NCBI GenBank assembly: GCA_047967505.1
Contig: CM106539.1
Direction: 5' to 3' (one strand)
Source: Dipteris shenzhenensis
Taxonomy: Eukaryota; Polypodiophyta; Polypodiopsida; Gleicheniales
Length of the DNA stretch: 64,000 nt
Shown: positions 39,508 through 51,185 of the stretch, piece by piece
Layout of the letters: each line of letters starts with the position of its first letter
Numbering within the stretch: the stretch's first letter is position 1
Program-made: the position numbers and the translations under genes
The notes under the pieces: model-generated
The model's input: only the letters and a program-made list of their open reading frames with translations
Databases searched by the model: none
Told to the model about the DNA's origin: nothing

Positions 39508-41143
39508 TTAGCCCAATGCCAAGTCGATGAAGATGCCTCTCCAACAAGTCTTTCTAGGAGCCTTCGTCAAGATGTCTGCAGCATTCTCTGTAGTCGAACA
39601 GTACACTAAGTTGACCTCTCCATCCATGATGAGCTCGCGTACAAAGTGATATTGAATCTCAATGTGTTTTGTGCGAGCGTGGAACATAGGGTTCTTTGCA
39701 ATCGCCATGCAACTCTGATTGTCACATGATAACTACGTAGGATTGTTCTGCACTACACCCATGTCCCCTAAAACCCTCCTCAACCACACTACCTGACAAG
39801 AAGAAAAACATGCTCATTTGTACTCAGCCTCGGTAGAAGAAAGAGCAACTGTAGGTTGCTTCTTGCTGACCCATGACACAACTCCAGATCCAAGTGAGAA
39901 ACAGTAACCTATCACTGATCTCCTGCTATCCATGTCTCCAACCCAATCCGAGTCACAAAATTGGGTCAAGATGTTGCCCTTGGTATAGGTGATGCCATAA
40001 TCAAGTGTGCCTTTGATGTATTTCAGCACCTGCATCCCTGCCCTCCAATGGTTCTTGGAAAACCTGCTTAGTACACCAGTCGCAAAGTTAATGTTTGGCC
40101 GCATGTCCCACAAGTAAATCAAGCTGCCCACAAGCCTTCTGTACTTCACTTTGTTTACCAGTGGTGATGAATCCTTGTTTGAGAGCTTCACGTCAACTTC
40201 CATAGGGGTGCCAATTGTCTTGCACTCAGCCATGCCAAATGCCTTGAGTATCTCTCTAGCATACTTTAGCTGTGAGATGAAGATCTGTTTTGGCTCTTGC
40301 CAAACTTCAATCCCTAAACAGAAATGCATCAGTTTGAGGTCTATCATTTCAAACTCTTCCTAGCAAATGCTTTGTCTATAAGATCTTCTCTTCATGGTTC
40401 CCTGTTATGACAAGGTCATCCACATAAAGGACCACGATCATACACCTGCCTCCTTCTCTATAGTTATACAAATTTGCATCAGATGGGCTCCTCTTGAACC
40501 CGTTTTGTAGAAAGTAGGAATCAATCTGTTGGTACCATGCTGGTGGGGTCTATTTTAGCCCGTAAAGTTGCTTCTTCAGTTTACAGACTTTACCTTCTGA
40601 ACCGGGGATCATAAAACCTAGTGGTTGTTCCATGTATACCTCCTCCTTGAGATCTCCATTCAAAAAGGTAGATTTTACATCCATCTAAAACACGGGCCAA
40701 CTTTCTTGTGCTGCTGAAGCCAAAACACTGTGAATTGTGGTTAGTCGAGCTATGGGAGCTAAATTATACTGATAATCAAAACCATGTACTTGTGCAAATC
40801 CTTTTGTCATGAGCCAAGCCTTGTACTTATCCAACATGCCGTCGAACATGTACTTGGTCTTGTACACCCACTTCGTTCCGATGACCTTGCATGTCGGTGG
40901 TCGATCCACAAGGTCCCAAGTGTTGTTCTTCATTATGGAGCCATACTCCGACTGCATAGCCTCCATCCACCTATTATCACCATGTGCCTCTTCAAGACAC
41001 TTGGGTTCTTGAGCACGGATCACCTCTATCATCAAAGCATAGTTGACCAAGTGTTCTTGCACCCTTCTTTGCTCCTCTAATCTCTTGGACCGGTGGTGTT
41101 CGGATGGTTTCTCCTCAATGGCTAGAGGTTCTCTGCCATCCAA
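39508..41143 (-). pseudogene. Copia-4b RT and RNase H
   Basis: RT N-terminal part (40685-41143): EAHGDNRWMEAMQSEYGSI, TWDLVDRPPTCKVIGTKWVY, KAWLMTKGFAQVHGFDY. After stops near 40684 the RT palm continues (PSDANLYNYREG region; YVDD block near 40420 in another frame), then LMHFCLGIEV and RNase H: FCDSDWVGDMDSRRS, STEAEY, CSTTENAADILTKAP. Three or more frame changes (40684, about 40350, about 39810). FCDSDW and AEY catalytic positions of RNase H persist. Confidence 0.83.
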
Positions 41144-41287
41144 AAGCTACTTTACCCACTTCGGGAATGGACGTTGCCATTGTGGTTCTACAAGCTCTTC
41201 TTCCTCTTTTTTATCTTGAATCCTCCCAAGCACCATTGGGGGAGTTCAGTCTACTGTTGGTGGTTGTACTGGATGGATATCTTGGTC

Positions 41288-42470
41288 CTAGTTGTCTGGG
41301 AAGGAAGCATCCTCCTCCATTTGATGCTGCTGTTCTGAGAAGACCACATTGCGACTTACTATTACCTTCTTGGTAACAGGGTTATAGAGATGGTAACCCT
41401 TCGCCTCTTCACTGTAGCCCAAGAAAATACACTTTTGGCTCTTCGGTTCCCATTTGGTCCTATTAGTATTAGGGACATGCACAAAACAGTCACATCCAAA
41501 AACTCTGAAATGTGCTATATGTGGTGGGGGTTTCTGCCTCTTGATCCCATGACTTTTGCAGTAACTTTTGAATTCACTTGATGTGAACTCTCCACCTCTG
41601 TCTGATCTCAACTTCTTCAGCTTCCTCCCCATTTCTTTCTCATTACATGCCATTCCTTGAGCTTACTAAAAGCCTCATCTTTAGTCTCTAGGGAGTATAT
41701 CCACATCCTTTTACTGTAGTCATCGATCAGCGTCATGAAGTAGTGGGAACCACCCAAAGATTCCATCTCCATCTTTTCGCAAAGGTCCGTGTGAATGAGC
41801 TCTAGAGGAGCCTTCACCTTGCTGGCCTCTTTAGGAAAGGGCTGCCGATGCTGCTTGTCCATCATGCAAGCTTCACATACATCAGGCAGATCTGTTATTT
41901 CTGGTAGGTTTGCAATCATTCCACTTTTCTGCACCTCCTTTAAAGAACTAAGGTTTAGATGACCAAACCTCTCATGCCACAGCTTCACATCGGCTCGAGC
42001 ACTAAAAGCTGAGAGTTCATAGATGTTGTTGCACCGTGTACCTTTACCAATGACCTTCCCTTGAAGATCAAGAATCTGTGCACCATTCTTATCAAATCGA
42101 ACTTTGAGGTCTCGATCCGTGATCGCGGAAATGGACAACAAGTTCCTCTTGATATCTGGCACATAAAGAACATCGAACAATTGTTTGCCAACTCCATCTA
42201 ACTTGAGAGCAATCGTACCTTTTCCTTTTGCCGGACATTTTGCATCATTGTCGACTGCTACTAGGATGTCATTCCCTACCAGCTGTAGAGAGGTATAGCA
42301 ATCCTTTTGATTGGTCATGTGGCACGATGCACGTCTGTCAATGATCCACGGTTCATCCACAGGTACATGAACTGCCTCCATGCAAATCTCCTCAATTGCG
42401 ATGAACAGCTCTACTGGTACTGCATGCGTGCTATTGCTGGACTCTTTCTTTACTCCATTCTTCTCATCTA
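41288..42470 (-). pseudogene. Copia-4b protease and integrase
   Basis: Protease active site reads WIIDRRASCHMTN, so D-S-G is replaced by D-R-R. Integrase zinc finger WHERFGHLN ... CEACMMDKQ, first Asp ELIHTDLCEKME, then a frameshift near 41640, second Asp KLRSDRGGEFTSSEF. GIKRQKPPPHIAHFRVFGCD shows that about 80 codons containing the catalytic Glu are missing between GIKRQ and the tail. Integrase is therefore inactive in this copy. Confidence 0.83.
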
Positions 42471-42843
42471 CAATCTTCTTTCGACACTCATTCTGCTTGT
42501 GCCCTGCCTTATTGCAATAGAAGCACTTGATCTTCTTCTTTCTCTTTTATCATCAAAAGAAGATGGGTTACCAGAGTCCTTACCCTTACCTTTCTTTGAT
42601 CCAGCATAGAAAGCCGATGAATCTTCTCCAGTCCTCGTCTTTTGATGCATCTCCTCCTCCAGAAGCATTGCGCTAAAATCCTCAAAGTTGAGGGGCGGAT
42701 TTTTGTTTTGCGTATTCAATGCTGTAACAAGACCATTGTACTTTGGTGGGAGAATCCGTATGCACCTTCGTGCTAGATTCTCGCTAGTGATGGTATTGCC
42801 AATCGCAGTCATCTGATCGCGCGGATTCTTCACCCTAGTGATG
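42468..42843 (-). pseudogene. Copia-4b gag, C-terminal part
   Basis: Continues gag after the Copia-3b insertion: NPRDQMTAIGNTITSENLAR, ILPPKYNGLVTALNTQN, FEDFSAMLLEEE, then a Lys-rich region. In another frame it ends in zinc knuckle C-FY-C-NKAG-H-KQNE-C (about 42480-42525). UBN2-type gag. A frameshift near 42545 separates the capsid part from the knuckle. Confidence 0.82.
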
Positions 42844-42848
42844 AACTT

Positions 42849-43019
42849 TGTGGGGGTTAAAGGTCACTGTGCCTTTACCCCGGTTATGTACAATACTCAA
42901 ACACATATATAAATGAATGAAAAAGAAGATTAGGGTGGTTCTGCACCCACCAAAACTTGTGTGGCTCTCTGTCTCTCTCTCTTCATCTTCCATTCTTGCT
43001 TCCGTTGAGAGCACTCTCA
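42849..43019 (+). repeat. Copia-3b 5' LTR
   Basis: TGTGGGGGTTAAAGG ... GAGAGCACTCTCA. The last 12 bases GAGAGCACTCTC are almost palindromic, as in Copia-3a. Confidence 0.94.
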
Positions 43020-44457
43020 ACTGGTATCAAAGCCCGAGTGATCTAGCTGAGCATGCATGAATGCTTGAAGCTCAATAGCTCTGTGGGAGGAAGGAGAAGC
43101 TCTGTGGGAAGCTTTGTGGGTGCCTTTACTTGCATCCGAGTGTGCAGAGACCTTGGAGGAACCTTTGGAAAAGTCACTTTGGCTTTACGAAGTGGTTTTG
43201 AGAGCCTGTTAAGTGGTTTGAAAGAAAAAGTCGTTTTTTGAGCTTTTCCCTGTTCCGTTCGATGACAGAAACTCCGTATTGACTTGTAGAGGCAACTATT
43301 GCTTGCTTTTGGTGTCCACATTACTTCGGGAGCTTGGAAACACCTTCATTCTTGAATCTGGGATCATTTCATTGGATTTCTGACTCACTGTGTCAGTTTC
43401 TGCGTTTTTTGCCCCGGTGTTGGAACTCAAGTTTAGAGCAACCATTTGTAGATCTGTCAGTTTCGGTGGACTCAGGAGGTCCTAAAACTTCTATGTTGCT
43501 CATCATTCACACTTCGGTGGAGTTTACGAACAGCTCTGTTTCCAAAAACGTTTTTCAGTCCGTGTGTTGGACCCAGTGATTGAGACCACGGTTTCCAAAT
43601 CCGTCTATCCCATTGCGTTCCGGACGCCCAAAAACCCCTATCTATTAGTTCTTGCGTGATTCGGTGGAGGATTTTCAGAGTTATAGATCTCTGTGTATTC
43701 GATTTCGTCTCTCTGTTATGCATTTTTCATTCTAAGGTTTTAAAACCTTAGATTTATGCCACATGGCAGTGGATAAGTGTTGACTCCCATTTCTCACTCA
43801 TCAGTTGGGATTTTGGAGTTCTAGCAGAAGAGAGATATTTGCAGATTTTCTTGCTGAGTGTAATTATGTAGTGGCGCCCATGTTTTGAGGCATCTCAGGT
43901 TCTATTTTCAGTAGCACTCATTACCGTGGGACTATGATTTCTTGAGCATACCTTATGCAGATCACTCTGGTTGCAGTTTGAGCAGTGTGCGCTCATTTGT
44001 GGTGTGCATTAGGTTGCAGTGGATGATTTATAGGCCATTTGGATGCATTGCGGTCCTTATTGGATGAGCTGATAGGCCTAAATTGCCTTGTGGGATGCTA
44101 TTTTTATGGACGCTTTGCACATGGATGCTATTTTAAGCTAAGGGACAGCTTTGACACATTGTAGGTGATGCACTGATAGTGCTATGCTCTCTTGGATGAG
44201 ATATTATTGATGCATATGCCAGTGGACAGTGTTTATGCTTGAGTCATTTGGCACTTATTGGCATTTTCTTTTGGGCTAGATTTGCTCATATGGATGCATA
44301 GTCTATGCACATGAGTCAGATGCATCTTTTGATGCTTTGAGCTTTGGGTTTTGGTGATATTTCACTCTATTGTGGCATACACATTTGGGTGCACCTGGTA
44401 TTTGGTGTGATTCTCTCTTGCAGGCACTAGCATTTGGGATTTTGTTTCATTTGCATC
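43020..44457 (+). other. Copia-3b leader with primer binding site
   Basis: TGGTATCAAAGCC at 43022-43034 is a Met-tRNA-type primer site two bases after the LTR. The 1.4-kb leader is untranslated and collinear with 26699-28133. Open frames within it are not supported as genes. Confidence 0.88.
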
Positions 44458-45071
44458 ATGGCATCCTCTTCCATATCTGAAAAGGAGTTTTTTAGCATTA
44501 AAAAGTTTGATGGGACAATCTTTTCTTTGTGGAAAGAACAAATAAGGGATGTGCTTATTCAAAAGAAGCAGATTAAACCCTTGGCAGAGATTGAAGATAA
44601 GCCTGCAAATATGTCTGAGGATGATTGGAATGAGTTGGATGCATTAGCAAAGTCTACTATTAGACTTCATCTTGCAGAGTCAGTTTATTTCACAGACGGA
44701 AGTCTATGGATGGCACCAAGCAGGATGCAGCCTTAAATGTGCAAAGGGGCAGATCACAATTCAGGAGGAAGTCCCAAGAAAGAGGGAAGTCGCGTAGCAA
44801 ATCCAGGGCATGGAACATTGAGTGTTACCATTGTGGCAAGAAGGGCCATATGAAAAAGGATTGCTACAAGCTGAAAAGAGAGCAAAAGGATAAGAAAAAG
44901 AATGCAAATTGGGGTGCAAATCAAAAGGAAGAGAGTCCAAGGGAGGACAAAGGAAAAGTGAAGATCAAGGAGATCAATGCAGTCACACATGATAGTGACA
45001 ATGATGTTCTCTTCATGTCTAGTTTATCTACAGAGTTGCTTACCACTTCAGATGATGCATATTCCCAAAAT
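44458..45071 (+). pseudogene. Copia-3b gag, internally deleted
   Basis: Starts at ATG 44458 (MASSSISEKEFFSIKKFDGT). After ESVYFT at about 44693 it jumps to DGSLWM, which in Copia-3a is some 250 bp further on, so the second half of the capsid domain is missing and frame is lost. The basic region and zinc knuckle C-YH-C-GKKG-H-MKKD-C follow from 44706. The gag-protease junction SQNWILD is open here, whereas Copia-3a has a TAG. Confidence 0.87.
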
Positions 45072-46405
45072 TGGATTTTGGATTTTGGTGCTTCATTCCA
45101 TGTTACTCCCCATAGGGAAGGGTTCTCCACTTATGACAGTGGAAAGATAGATTGTGTGCATCTTGGAAATGACTATGCATGTGACATAGTGGGAGCAGGT
45201 GACATAAAGTTTTCTTTTGCAAATGGGTCTGCATTTGTTTTAAAACATGTAAGACATGTGCCTAAGCTGACCAAGAGTCTTATTTCAGTGGGTCAGCTAG
45301 ATGATGCTAGTTTTCACACCACTTTTGGCTTTCAGAGTTAGAAAATTCAGAAGGGCTCTATGCTTTTGGCCAGGGGTGCCAAGTGTGGGACTTTGTATCC
45401 CTTACATGTATGAGGGGTATTTGATCATGTTGTTGCAATAACCGAGCAGGCAAGCACTTCTTTGTGGCATTGCAAGTTGGGGCACATGAGCTAGAATGGA
45501 ATGAAACTCTTATGCCGTTTGGGTTATGTACCGCATTTGAGTTTCTCTGATTTTGGATTTTGTGAGCATTGTCTCTATGGGAAGTAGCCTAAATCAGCCC
45601 ATAAAAGAAGGGGAAAGAAAGAGTTTGAAATGCTTGATTTGGTGCATTCAGACGTATGTGGTCCCATGCCTACACGGTCATTAGGTGGGGCTGAATACTA
45701 TGTGACATTCATTGATGATGCAACTAGGAAAGTGTGGGCTTATGCTATAGCTCGGAAGAGTGATGCATTCCAGGTATTTCAAAAATGGCTAGCCTTGGTT
45801 GAGAATCAGTCAGGTAGAACGCTTAAATGCCTACGGACTGACAATGGTGGAGAGTATCTCTCTCATGACTTTCAACATTTCTGTGATACATGTGGGATTA
45901 AGAGGGAGCTCAATCCCCACGTACTCTAGAGCAAAATCCAGTTACAAAAAAGATGAACCGTACCATTCAAGAAAGGTTGCAATGCATGCTTTCCAATGCA
46001 AGTCTTTATGGTGGTTTTTGGGCTGAGGCAATGAAGACTGCAGTGCATGTGATCAATAGATCACCTAGTAAGAGTTTGGATGGTGGTATTCCTGAAGAGG
46101 CATGGAGTGGCAAGGAGTCCTCTTACTCTCATTTGCGTATATTTGGGTGTGAGGCATATGCACATGTGCCAAAAGAGCGTCGAAAGAAGCTAGATCCTAA
46201 GTCTAGGAAATGCATCTTTCTGGGTTATGGTGAAAGTGGAGAGATGGGCTATCGTCTCTGGGATCCAGAAGCAAAGAAGATCATATGCAGCCATGATGTG
46301 GTCTTCAATGAGAAGAAGATGCATAAGGCACCCATGAGGGATGTGGAAATGAGGAGAATCACTTTCCAGGATGTGAATCCACGTGCATATGTTGATAGAC
46401 AGTAA
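45072..46405 (+). pseudogene. Copia-3b protease and integrase
   Basis: Protease site reads WILDFGASFHVTP (D-F-G in place of D-S-G). Stops at 45339 (TAG, TGG in Copia-3a), 45410 (TGA, TCA in Copia-3a) and 45587 (TAG). Integrase: VHSDVCGPMP, CLRTDNGGEY with the second Asp intact, then a frameshift near 45915 (ELNPHVL) and the Glu region KKMNRTIQERLQ, where Copia-3a has AEKMNRT, so the catalytic Glu has become Lys. The tail runs to a TAA at 46403. Confidence 0.86.
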
Positions 46406-48165
46406 GCTGTCCATGCACCAAATGTGCAAGAAATGGTACCACCAAGGACTCCCACAGGTATACAATCAAGGGTAGATGATGGATCATCTATTGGTGGAAA
46501 TGATGAGCCAAATGTGGCTGATATGCAAATGGGACAGCAAGCTAAAATGCCTTTGAGAAGATCATCTAGAGTGTCTAGACCACCTGATAGGTTTGTTCCA
46601 GGGGTAGACTATGTGATGCTTACTGATTGCAGGGAGCCTTCTTGCTATAGAGAGGCTATGATGCGTGAGGATCAACACAAGTGGGAGTATGCTATGCAAT
46701 TAGAGATGAGTTCACTTATGAAGAATAAGACTTGGGACTTGGTTTCTTTGCCACATGGAAAGAAATCATTGCCATGTAAATGGGTCTACAAAATGAAGGT
46801 ACAGGTGATGATCTGCCTAGGTACAAGGCCTGTTTAGTTGCTAAAGGGTTCAAGCAAGAGAAGGGTGTGGACTTTGATGAGATATTCTCTCCGGTTGTGA
46901 AGATGACCACACTTAGATGCATGCTTGGACTAGTGGCATCAGAGGGGATATGGAGCTTATGCAGATGGATGCCAAGATAGCTTTCTTGCATGGGGATTTG
47001 CATGAGGAAATTTACATGGTGCAGCCGGAAGGCTTTAAAGAAACGGGCAAAGAGCATTTAGTTTGCAAGCTGAAGAAGAGTCTCTATGGTCTTAAGCAAG
47101 CGCCTAGAGAATGGTATCAAAAGTTTGATGCTTTCATTTGGTCCCAGGGTTTTAGAAGGAGTGAAATTGATCACTGCCTCTACACTAAAAGGGCTAAGGA
47201 TAGTAGCCGTATAATCCTGGCACTATATGTGGATGATATCCTATTGGCTAGCAAGAATACTTATGAGCTAGATGCATTAAAGGCCAAGTTGCATGAGGCC
47301 TTTGATATGAAGGATTTGGGATTTGTAGGTCATATTCTTGGTATGCGCATCACACGTGATCGGAATAGGAAACTCCTTTGGCTTTCACAAAAAGAGTATG
47401 TTACAAAAGTATTGCAGTGTTTCAATATGGAGGGGGGGAAGGCAGTGAGTACTCCATTGCCTCCATATGTGAAACTGAGTCATACAGATAGTCCCAAATC
47501 AGAAGAGGAGAGGGCCATGATGGCCAAGGTTCCTTATGCATCAACGGTTGGGAGTCTTATGTATGCTATGATAGCTACTAGACCAAACATTGCATTTGCA
47601 GTGGGAGTTGTTAGCCAGTATATGGCTAATCCAGGAAAGAGGCATTGGGAGGCAGTTAAGTGCATCATGAGGTACATGAAGGGTACCAAGGAGATGTGCA
47701 TCTGCTTTGGTAAAGGAGACATGCGTGTACTTGGGTACACAGATTCAGATTATGCAGGGCATGTGGATAGTAGGAGATCCACTTCTAGTTATGTGTTCAC
47801 CTTTGCAGGTGGTGCAGTGTCGTGGATGTCTCGTGCACAGAAGTGCATTGCTTTGTCTACCACAGAGGCTAAGTATGTTGCAGCCACAGAGGGTTGCAAG
47901 GAGGCTATATGGTTTCATCGGCTAGTGGGAGATTTGGGGATTCATACAGGTGTACCGACATTGCATAGTGATTCCATGAGTGCTATTCAGCTAGCACGAA
48001 ATCCGGTCTTTCATGCAAAGACCAAACACATTGAGGTCAGGTACTTGAGGACAAGCGCATAGAGCTTGTCAAGGCTCATATAGATGATAACCCTGCAGAT
48101 ATGCTGACGAAGAGTTTACCTAGTCAGTGGTTTGAGTATTGTCGTGTATTGATGGGCATTGGATA
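46406..48165 (+). pseudogene. Copia-3b RT and RNase H
   Basis: RT begins in frame 46424-46837 (EDQHKWEYAMQLEMSSL, KWVYKMKV), shifts frame at about 46800 (KACLVAKGFKQEKGVDF) and again at about 46960. It is then open for 381 codons (46917-48062): FLHGDLHEEIYMVQPEGF, LYVDDILLAS, LGYTDSDYAGHVD, STTEAKY and SDSMSAIQLARNPVFHAKTK. A last shift near 48050 precedes AHIDDNPADMLTKSLPSQ. RT and RNase H catalytic blocks are preserved. Confidence 0.88.
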
Positions 48166-48219
48166 GTATGCTCACTGGTTGTTCTCCCTTAAAGGCACAT
48201 TGTCCTTTAAGTGGGAGGT

Positions 48220-48390
48220 TGTGGGGGTTAAAGGTCACTGTGCCTTTACCCCGGTTATGTACAATACTCAAACACATATATAAATGAATGAAAAAGAAGA
48301 TTAGTGTGGTTCTGCACCCACCAAAACTTGTGTGGCTCTCTATCTCTCTCTCTTCTTCTTCCATTCTTGCTTCCGTTGAGAGCACTCTCA
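48220..48390 (+). repeat. Copia-3b 3' LTR
   Basis: Preceded by polypurine tract AAGTGGGAGGT (48209-48219). Ends ACTCTCA, then AACTT (target duplication). Confidence 0.94.
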
Positions 48391-48395
48391 AACTT

Positions 48396-48806
48396 CTCTG
48401 CCCTTTCAGACTCAAACAGTTTCTCATTCGTGAGTTGAGTCTCCAGATTCTGAATCCACGTCTAATTCATGGTCTTGTGCTAATTTTTCAAGACCATCCA
48501 TGCCTCCTCCGCTGTGGTGACATGTTGAATTAATGCCATGATAGAATCACTTACACTGTAGACAATAGAACACAACGCATCTGCATTTCTTCTTGTCCAC
48601 GCGAGAATCTCATCCACAGTTGGTACTATCTGTTGTGCTGCATTGGATGGATTCAGCAACTTCAGGTCCACCCCAGTAGCAGTATCCCAAAGCTCATATG
48701 CACTTAGGATGGTCTTCATCTTGAACTTCTAGAGTGGATAGTTAGTGCTGTCCAACTTTCTGCTTTCGCCAAACGGTGGGATTCGTAGTCTTGCGGGCTG
48801 GGCCAT
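48396..48806 (-). pseudogene. Copia-4b gag, N-terminal part
   Basis: Starts at ATG 48804-48806 (MAQPARLRIPPFGESRKLDS), continues TNYPL, then a TAG at 48729-48731 where Trp (TGG) is expected in the NYP.W..KM block, then KMKTILSAYELWDTATGVDL and ALIQHVTTAEEAWMVLKN. It is cut at AACTT where Copia-3b inserted and resumes at 42843. Confidence 0.83.
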
Positions 48807-48865
48807 CTCTCACAATCTGCTCGCAAACAGAAACACACTACCAAATCTTCTTGCTAGAGCCCAAA

Positions 48866-49560
48866 CTCTGATACCATGTAAGAAAACAATACAACATCTG
48901 TGCTCAACAGATAACAGGATCTCGTATGCAAGAGAGAAAAGCAAATAGTATAGAGAATCAAAATTTTGATTACTCTAAAACTGATACAATAGATGGTGCT
49001 ACCTCCCAACCGTGTGCTCCTGTGAGAAAATCTTCAATGGCATGCTGGAAATAGTAGAGGACAGAGGCTGGATGCTAAGGAATCAGGGTTGCTGTAGCCA
49101 GTGATGATAATGGGCTTCATGGGCTTGCTCTTATATAGCCACTAGTTGTAGTCAGTTAGACTCAATTGGGAGACCACCGACCCAGTCCACCCAAATTGGT
49201 CGACTGGAGGTCAGTCTCGAAATAAGCCAGCGACCACAGGATAGAACCGTGGCACAAAATAGAGCTTCCGGGATCATCTAGGGCTCCAAACGGGCCCCGT
49301 AGCCTAAGATTGGGCTGCCCCGGGGAATGCTCTGTCTACCCTCAGTGCGGTCAGTCATGGGATGCCTTTCGGCACTTGCATGTAGCCTAGTTGGTAGTCT
49401 ACCAACTCTATCTGAAGCCATCCAACCATCAGGCGACACATGGCTCCCATATGGTGTCCAAACCGGATAACCGAGCTACTCAAATGCCTTCTCCTCATAT
49501 GGGGGGCTTACAAGTAGAGTTAGCTGGAGTTACACGAGAGTGGAGCATTGATATCTAACA
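48866..49560 (-). repeat. Copia-4b 5' LTR and primer binding site
   Basis: LTR 48877-49560 (684 bp) matches 38743-39470 with a few small deletions. The adjoining CTCTGATACCA on the plus strand (48866-48876) is primer site TGGTATCAGAG on the coding strand. AACAT follows the LTR at 49561. Confidence 0.92.
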
Positions 49561-49565
49561 AACAT

Positions 49566-49905
49566 ACCATAGGACCATTTGGTCAGCAAAAGGTCCTTTG
49601 TGCCTTTTTTGTTGCATTATGCCTCAAATTATTAGAAAGGAATCGCTCATAGGACCCTTCCACTGGTAAAGATTCACTTGGACCATTTTAAGAACTAAAT
49701 TTATTGACTTATTTTTTATGCAAATGCAATAAAAAAATGCTCATAGGGCCCTTTCATCCAATCTCTTGGGCTTTTTAAAGACCAAAATTCATTTATTTAT
49801 TTTCAATTTGAATGCACCTAAAATTTGAATATTTATTTTTTGTTAAAGAGCCTAGAAAACTTATGAAATTTTGGTATATTCACTCTTTGGGCAACAAATC
49901 TTTTT
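49566..49905. other. AT-rich stretch, no gene
   Basis: No reading frame or repeat family recognised. Contains loose repeats of CATAGGACC and CTTTTCAT-like words that resemble the satellite beginning further on. Confidence 0.5.
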
Positions 49906-51185
49906 GAAAGGATCCAAGGAGATATTTTTTCTTAGCCAAGATGTCAAAAGGAGTATTTTGCATCCTTCTAGGAGCCTTTCACTAGTGAAATGGTCCATGG
50001 ATATGTGACGAGCCTCACACTATAGCTCGGATTTAATGAGATATAAAAAGAAAAATTGATGTAATTTTTGCGATCCATCTAACAATGCAAGATATAATTT
50101 TTGTGCTCCATCTAACCATGCAGTTAAAAATAATATTTTTTATCCTTCTAAGATCCTTTCGCCAAAGAAATGGTCCATGGAGATGTGATCATGGTGCAAA
50201 AATGATCATAACTCTCAAACCGTAGCTCTCGACCCTAGCTCGAATTGACAAGTTATAAAAAGAAAACAAGATGGAATTTTTGTGGTCTATCTAGCTGTGC
50301 AATAAAAAGTAGTCTTTACATCCTTCTAGGACCCTTTCTTTGGCGAAAGGGTCTATAAAGATGTGATCAACATAAAAAATTGGGTCATAACTCTCAGACC
50401 GTAGCTTGGATTGCTGAGCTATAAACAAGAAAAAGTGATGTAATTTTTGTGCTCCATCTAACCATGCGGTTAAAAATAATACTTTTCATCCTTATAAGAC
50501 CCTTTTGCCAAAGAAAGGGTCCATGGAGATGTGATGATGGTGAAAAAATGGTGATAACTCTCAAGCCATAGCTCGGATTGATGAGCTGTAAAAAGAAAAA
50601 AAGATGGAATTTTCGTGCTCTATCTAACCATGCAATCAAAAGTAAGTCTTTGAATCCTCCTAGGACCCTTTCTCTAGAAAAAGTGTCCATAGAGATGTGA
50701 TGAACGTAAAAAATGGGTCATAACTCTCAAATCGTAGCTTGGATTGCTGAGCTGTAGAAGGAAATAGTGATGTAATTTTTGTACTCCATCTAACCATGCA
50801 GTTAAAAATAATACTTTTCATCCTTCCAAGACCATTTCACCAAAGAAAGGGTCCATGGAGATGTGATGATGGTGAAAAAATGGTCATAACTCTCAAATCA
50901 TAGCTCCAATTGGCGATCTGTAAAAAGAAAAGAAGATGGAATTTTTGTGCTCTATCTAACCATGCCATCAAAAGTAAGTTTTTGAATAAAGTTTTTTTTT
51001 TTTGGGGGGTTCTATCTAGCCATGAAATCAAAATTAAGTCTTTCCATGCTTCTAGTATCCTTTCACCAATGAAAGGGTTAGTGGAGATGTGATGAGAATT
51101 AAAAATGGTCATAACTCTCAAACCATAGGTTGGATTAATGAGATGTGAAAAGATATATTTATAAAAATCTATCCAACCTAATGGT
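49906..51185. repeat. Satellite array, ~166-180 bp monomers
   Basis: Seven degenerate monomers, phased by the word ATGTGA(T/C) at 50003, 50183, 50361, 50528, 50694, 50860 and 51086 (steps 180, 178, 167, 166, 166, 226). Each contains GGTCCATGGAGATGTGAT, ATAACTCTCAAACC and GAGCTGTAAAAAGAAAA plus CTATCTAACCATGC. Two monomer types alternate: GATGATGGTGAAAAAATGG and GATGAACGTAAAAAATGGG. A poly-T run at 50991-51001 and an insertion lengthen the last unit. The open frames across it are not genes. Confidence 0.9.

Larger units (their letters stand above)
42849..48390 (+). mobile_element. Copia-3b, complete-length Copia nested in Copia-4b gag
   Basis: A 5542-bp element with identical 171-bp LTR lengths (42849-43019 and 48220-48390) that differ at only three positions by eye. 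Target duplication AACTT lies at 42844-42848 and 48391-48395. Closely related to Copia-3a. The low LTR divergence makes it the youngest datable insertion in the window, yet gag and pol already carry a deletion, frameshifts and stops, so it was probably mobilised in trans or decayed fast. Confidence 0.94.
38743..49560 (-). mobile_element. Copia-4b, complete-length Copia split by Copia-3b
   Basis: Flanked by AACAT (38738-38742 and 49561-49565). Minus-strand order: 5' LTR 48877-49560, primer site 48866-48876, gag (48396-48806, resumed 42468-42843), protease/integrase 41288-42470, RT/RNase H 39508-41143, polypurine tract, 3' LTR 38743-39470. Net length without Copia-3b is about 5.3 kb. The coding region is decayed and part of integrase is deleted. 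Confidence 0.92.
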
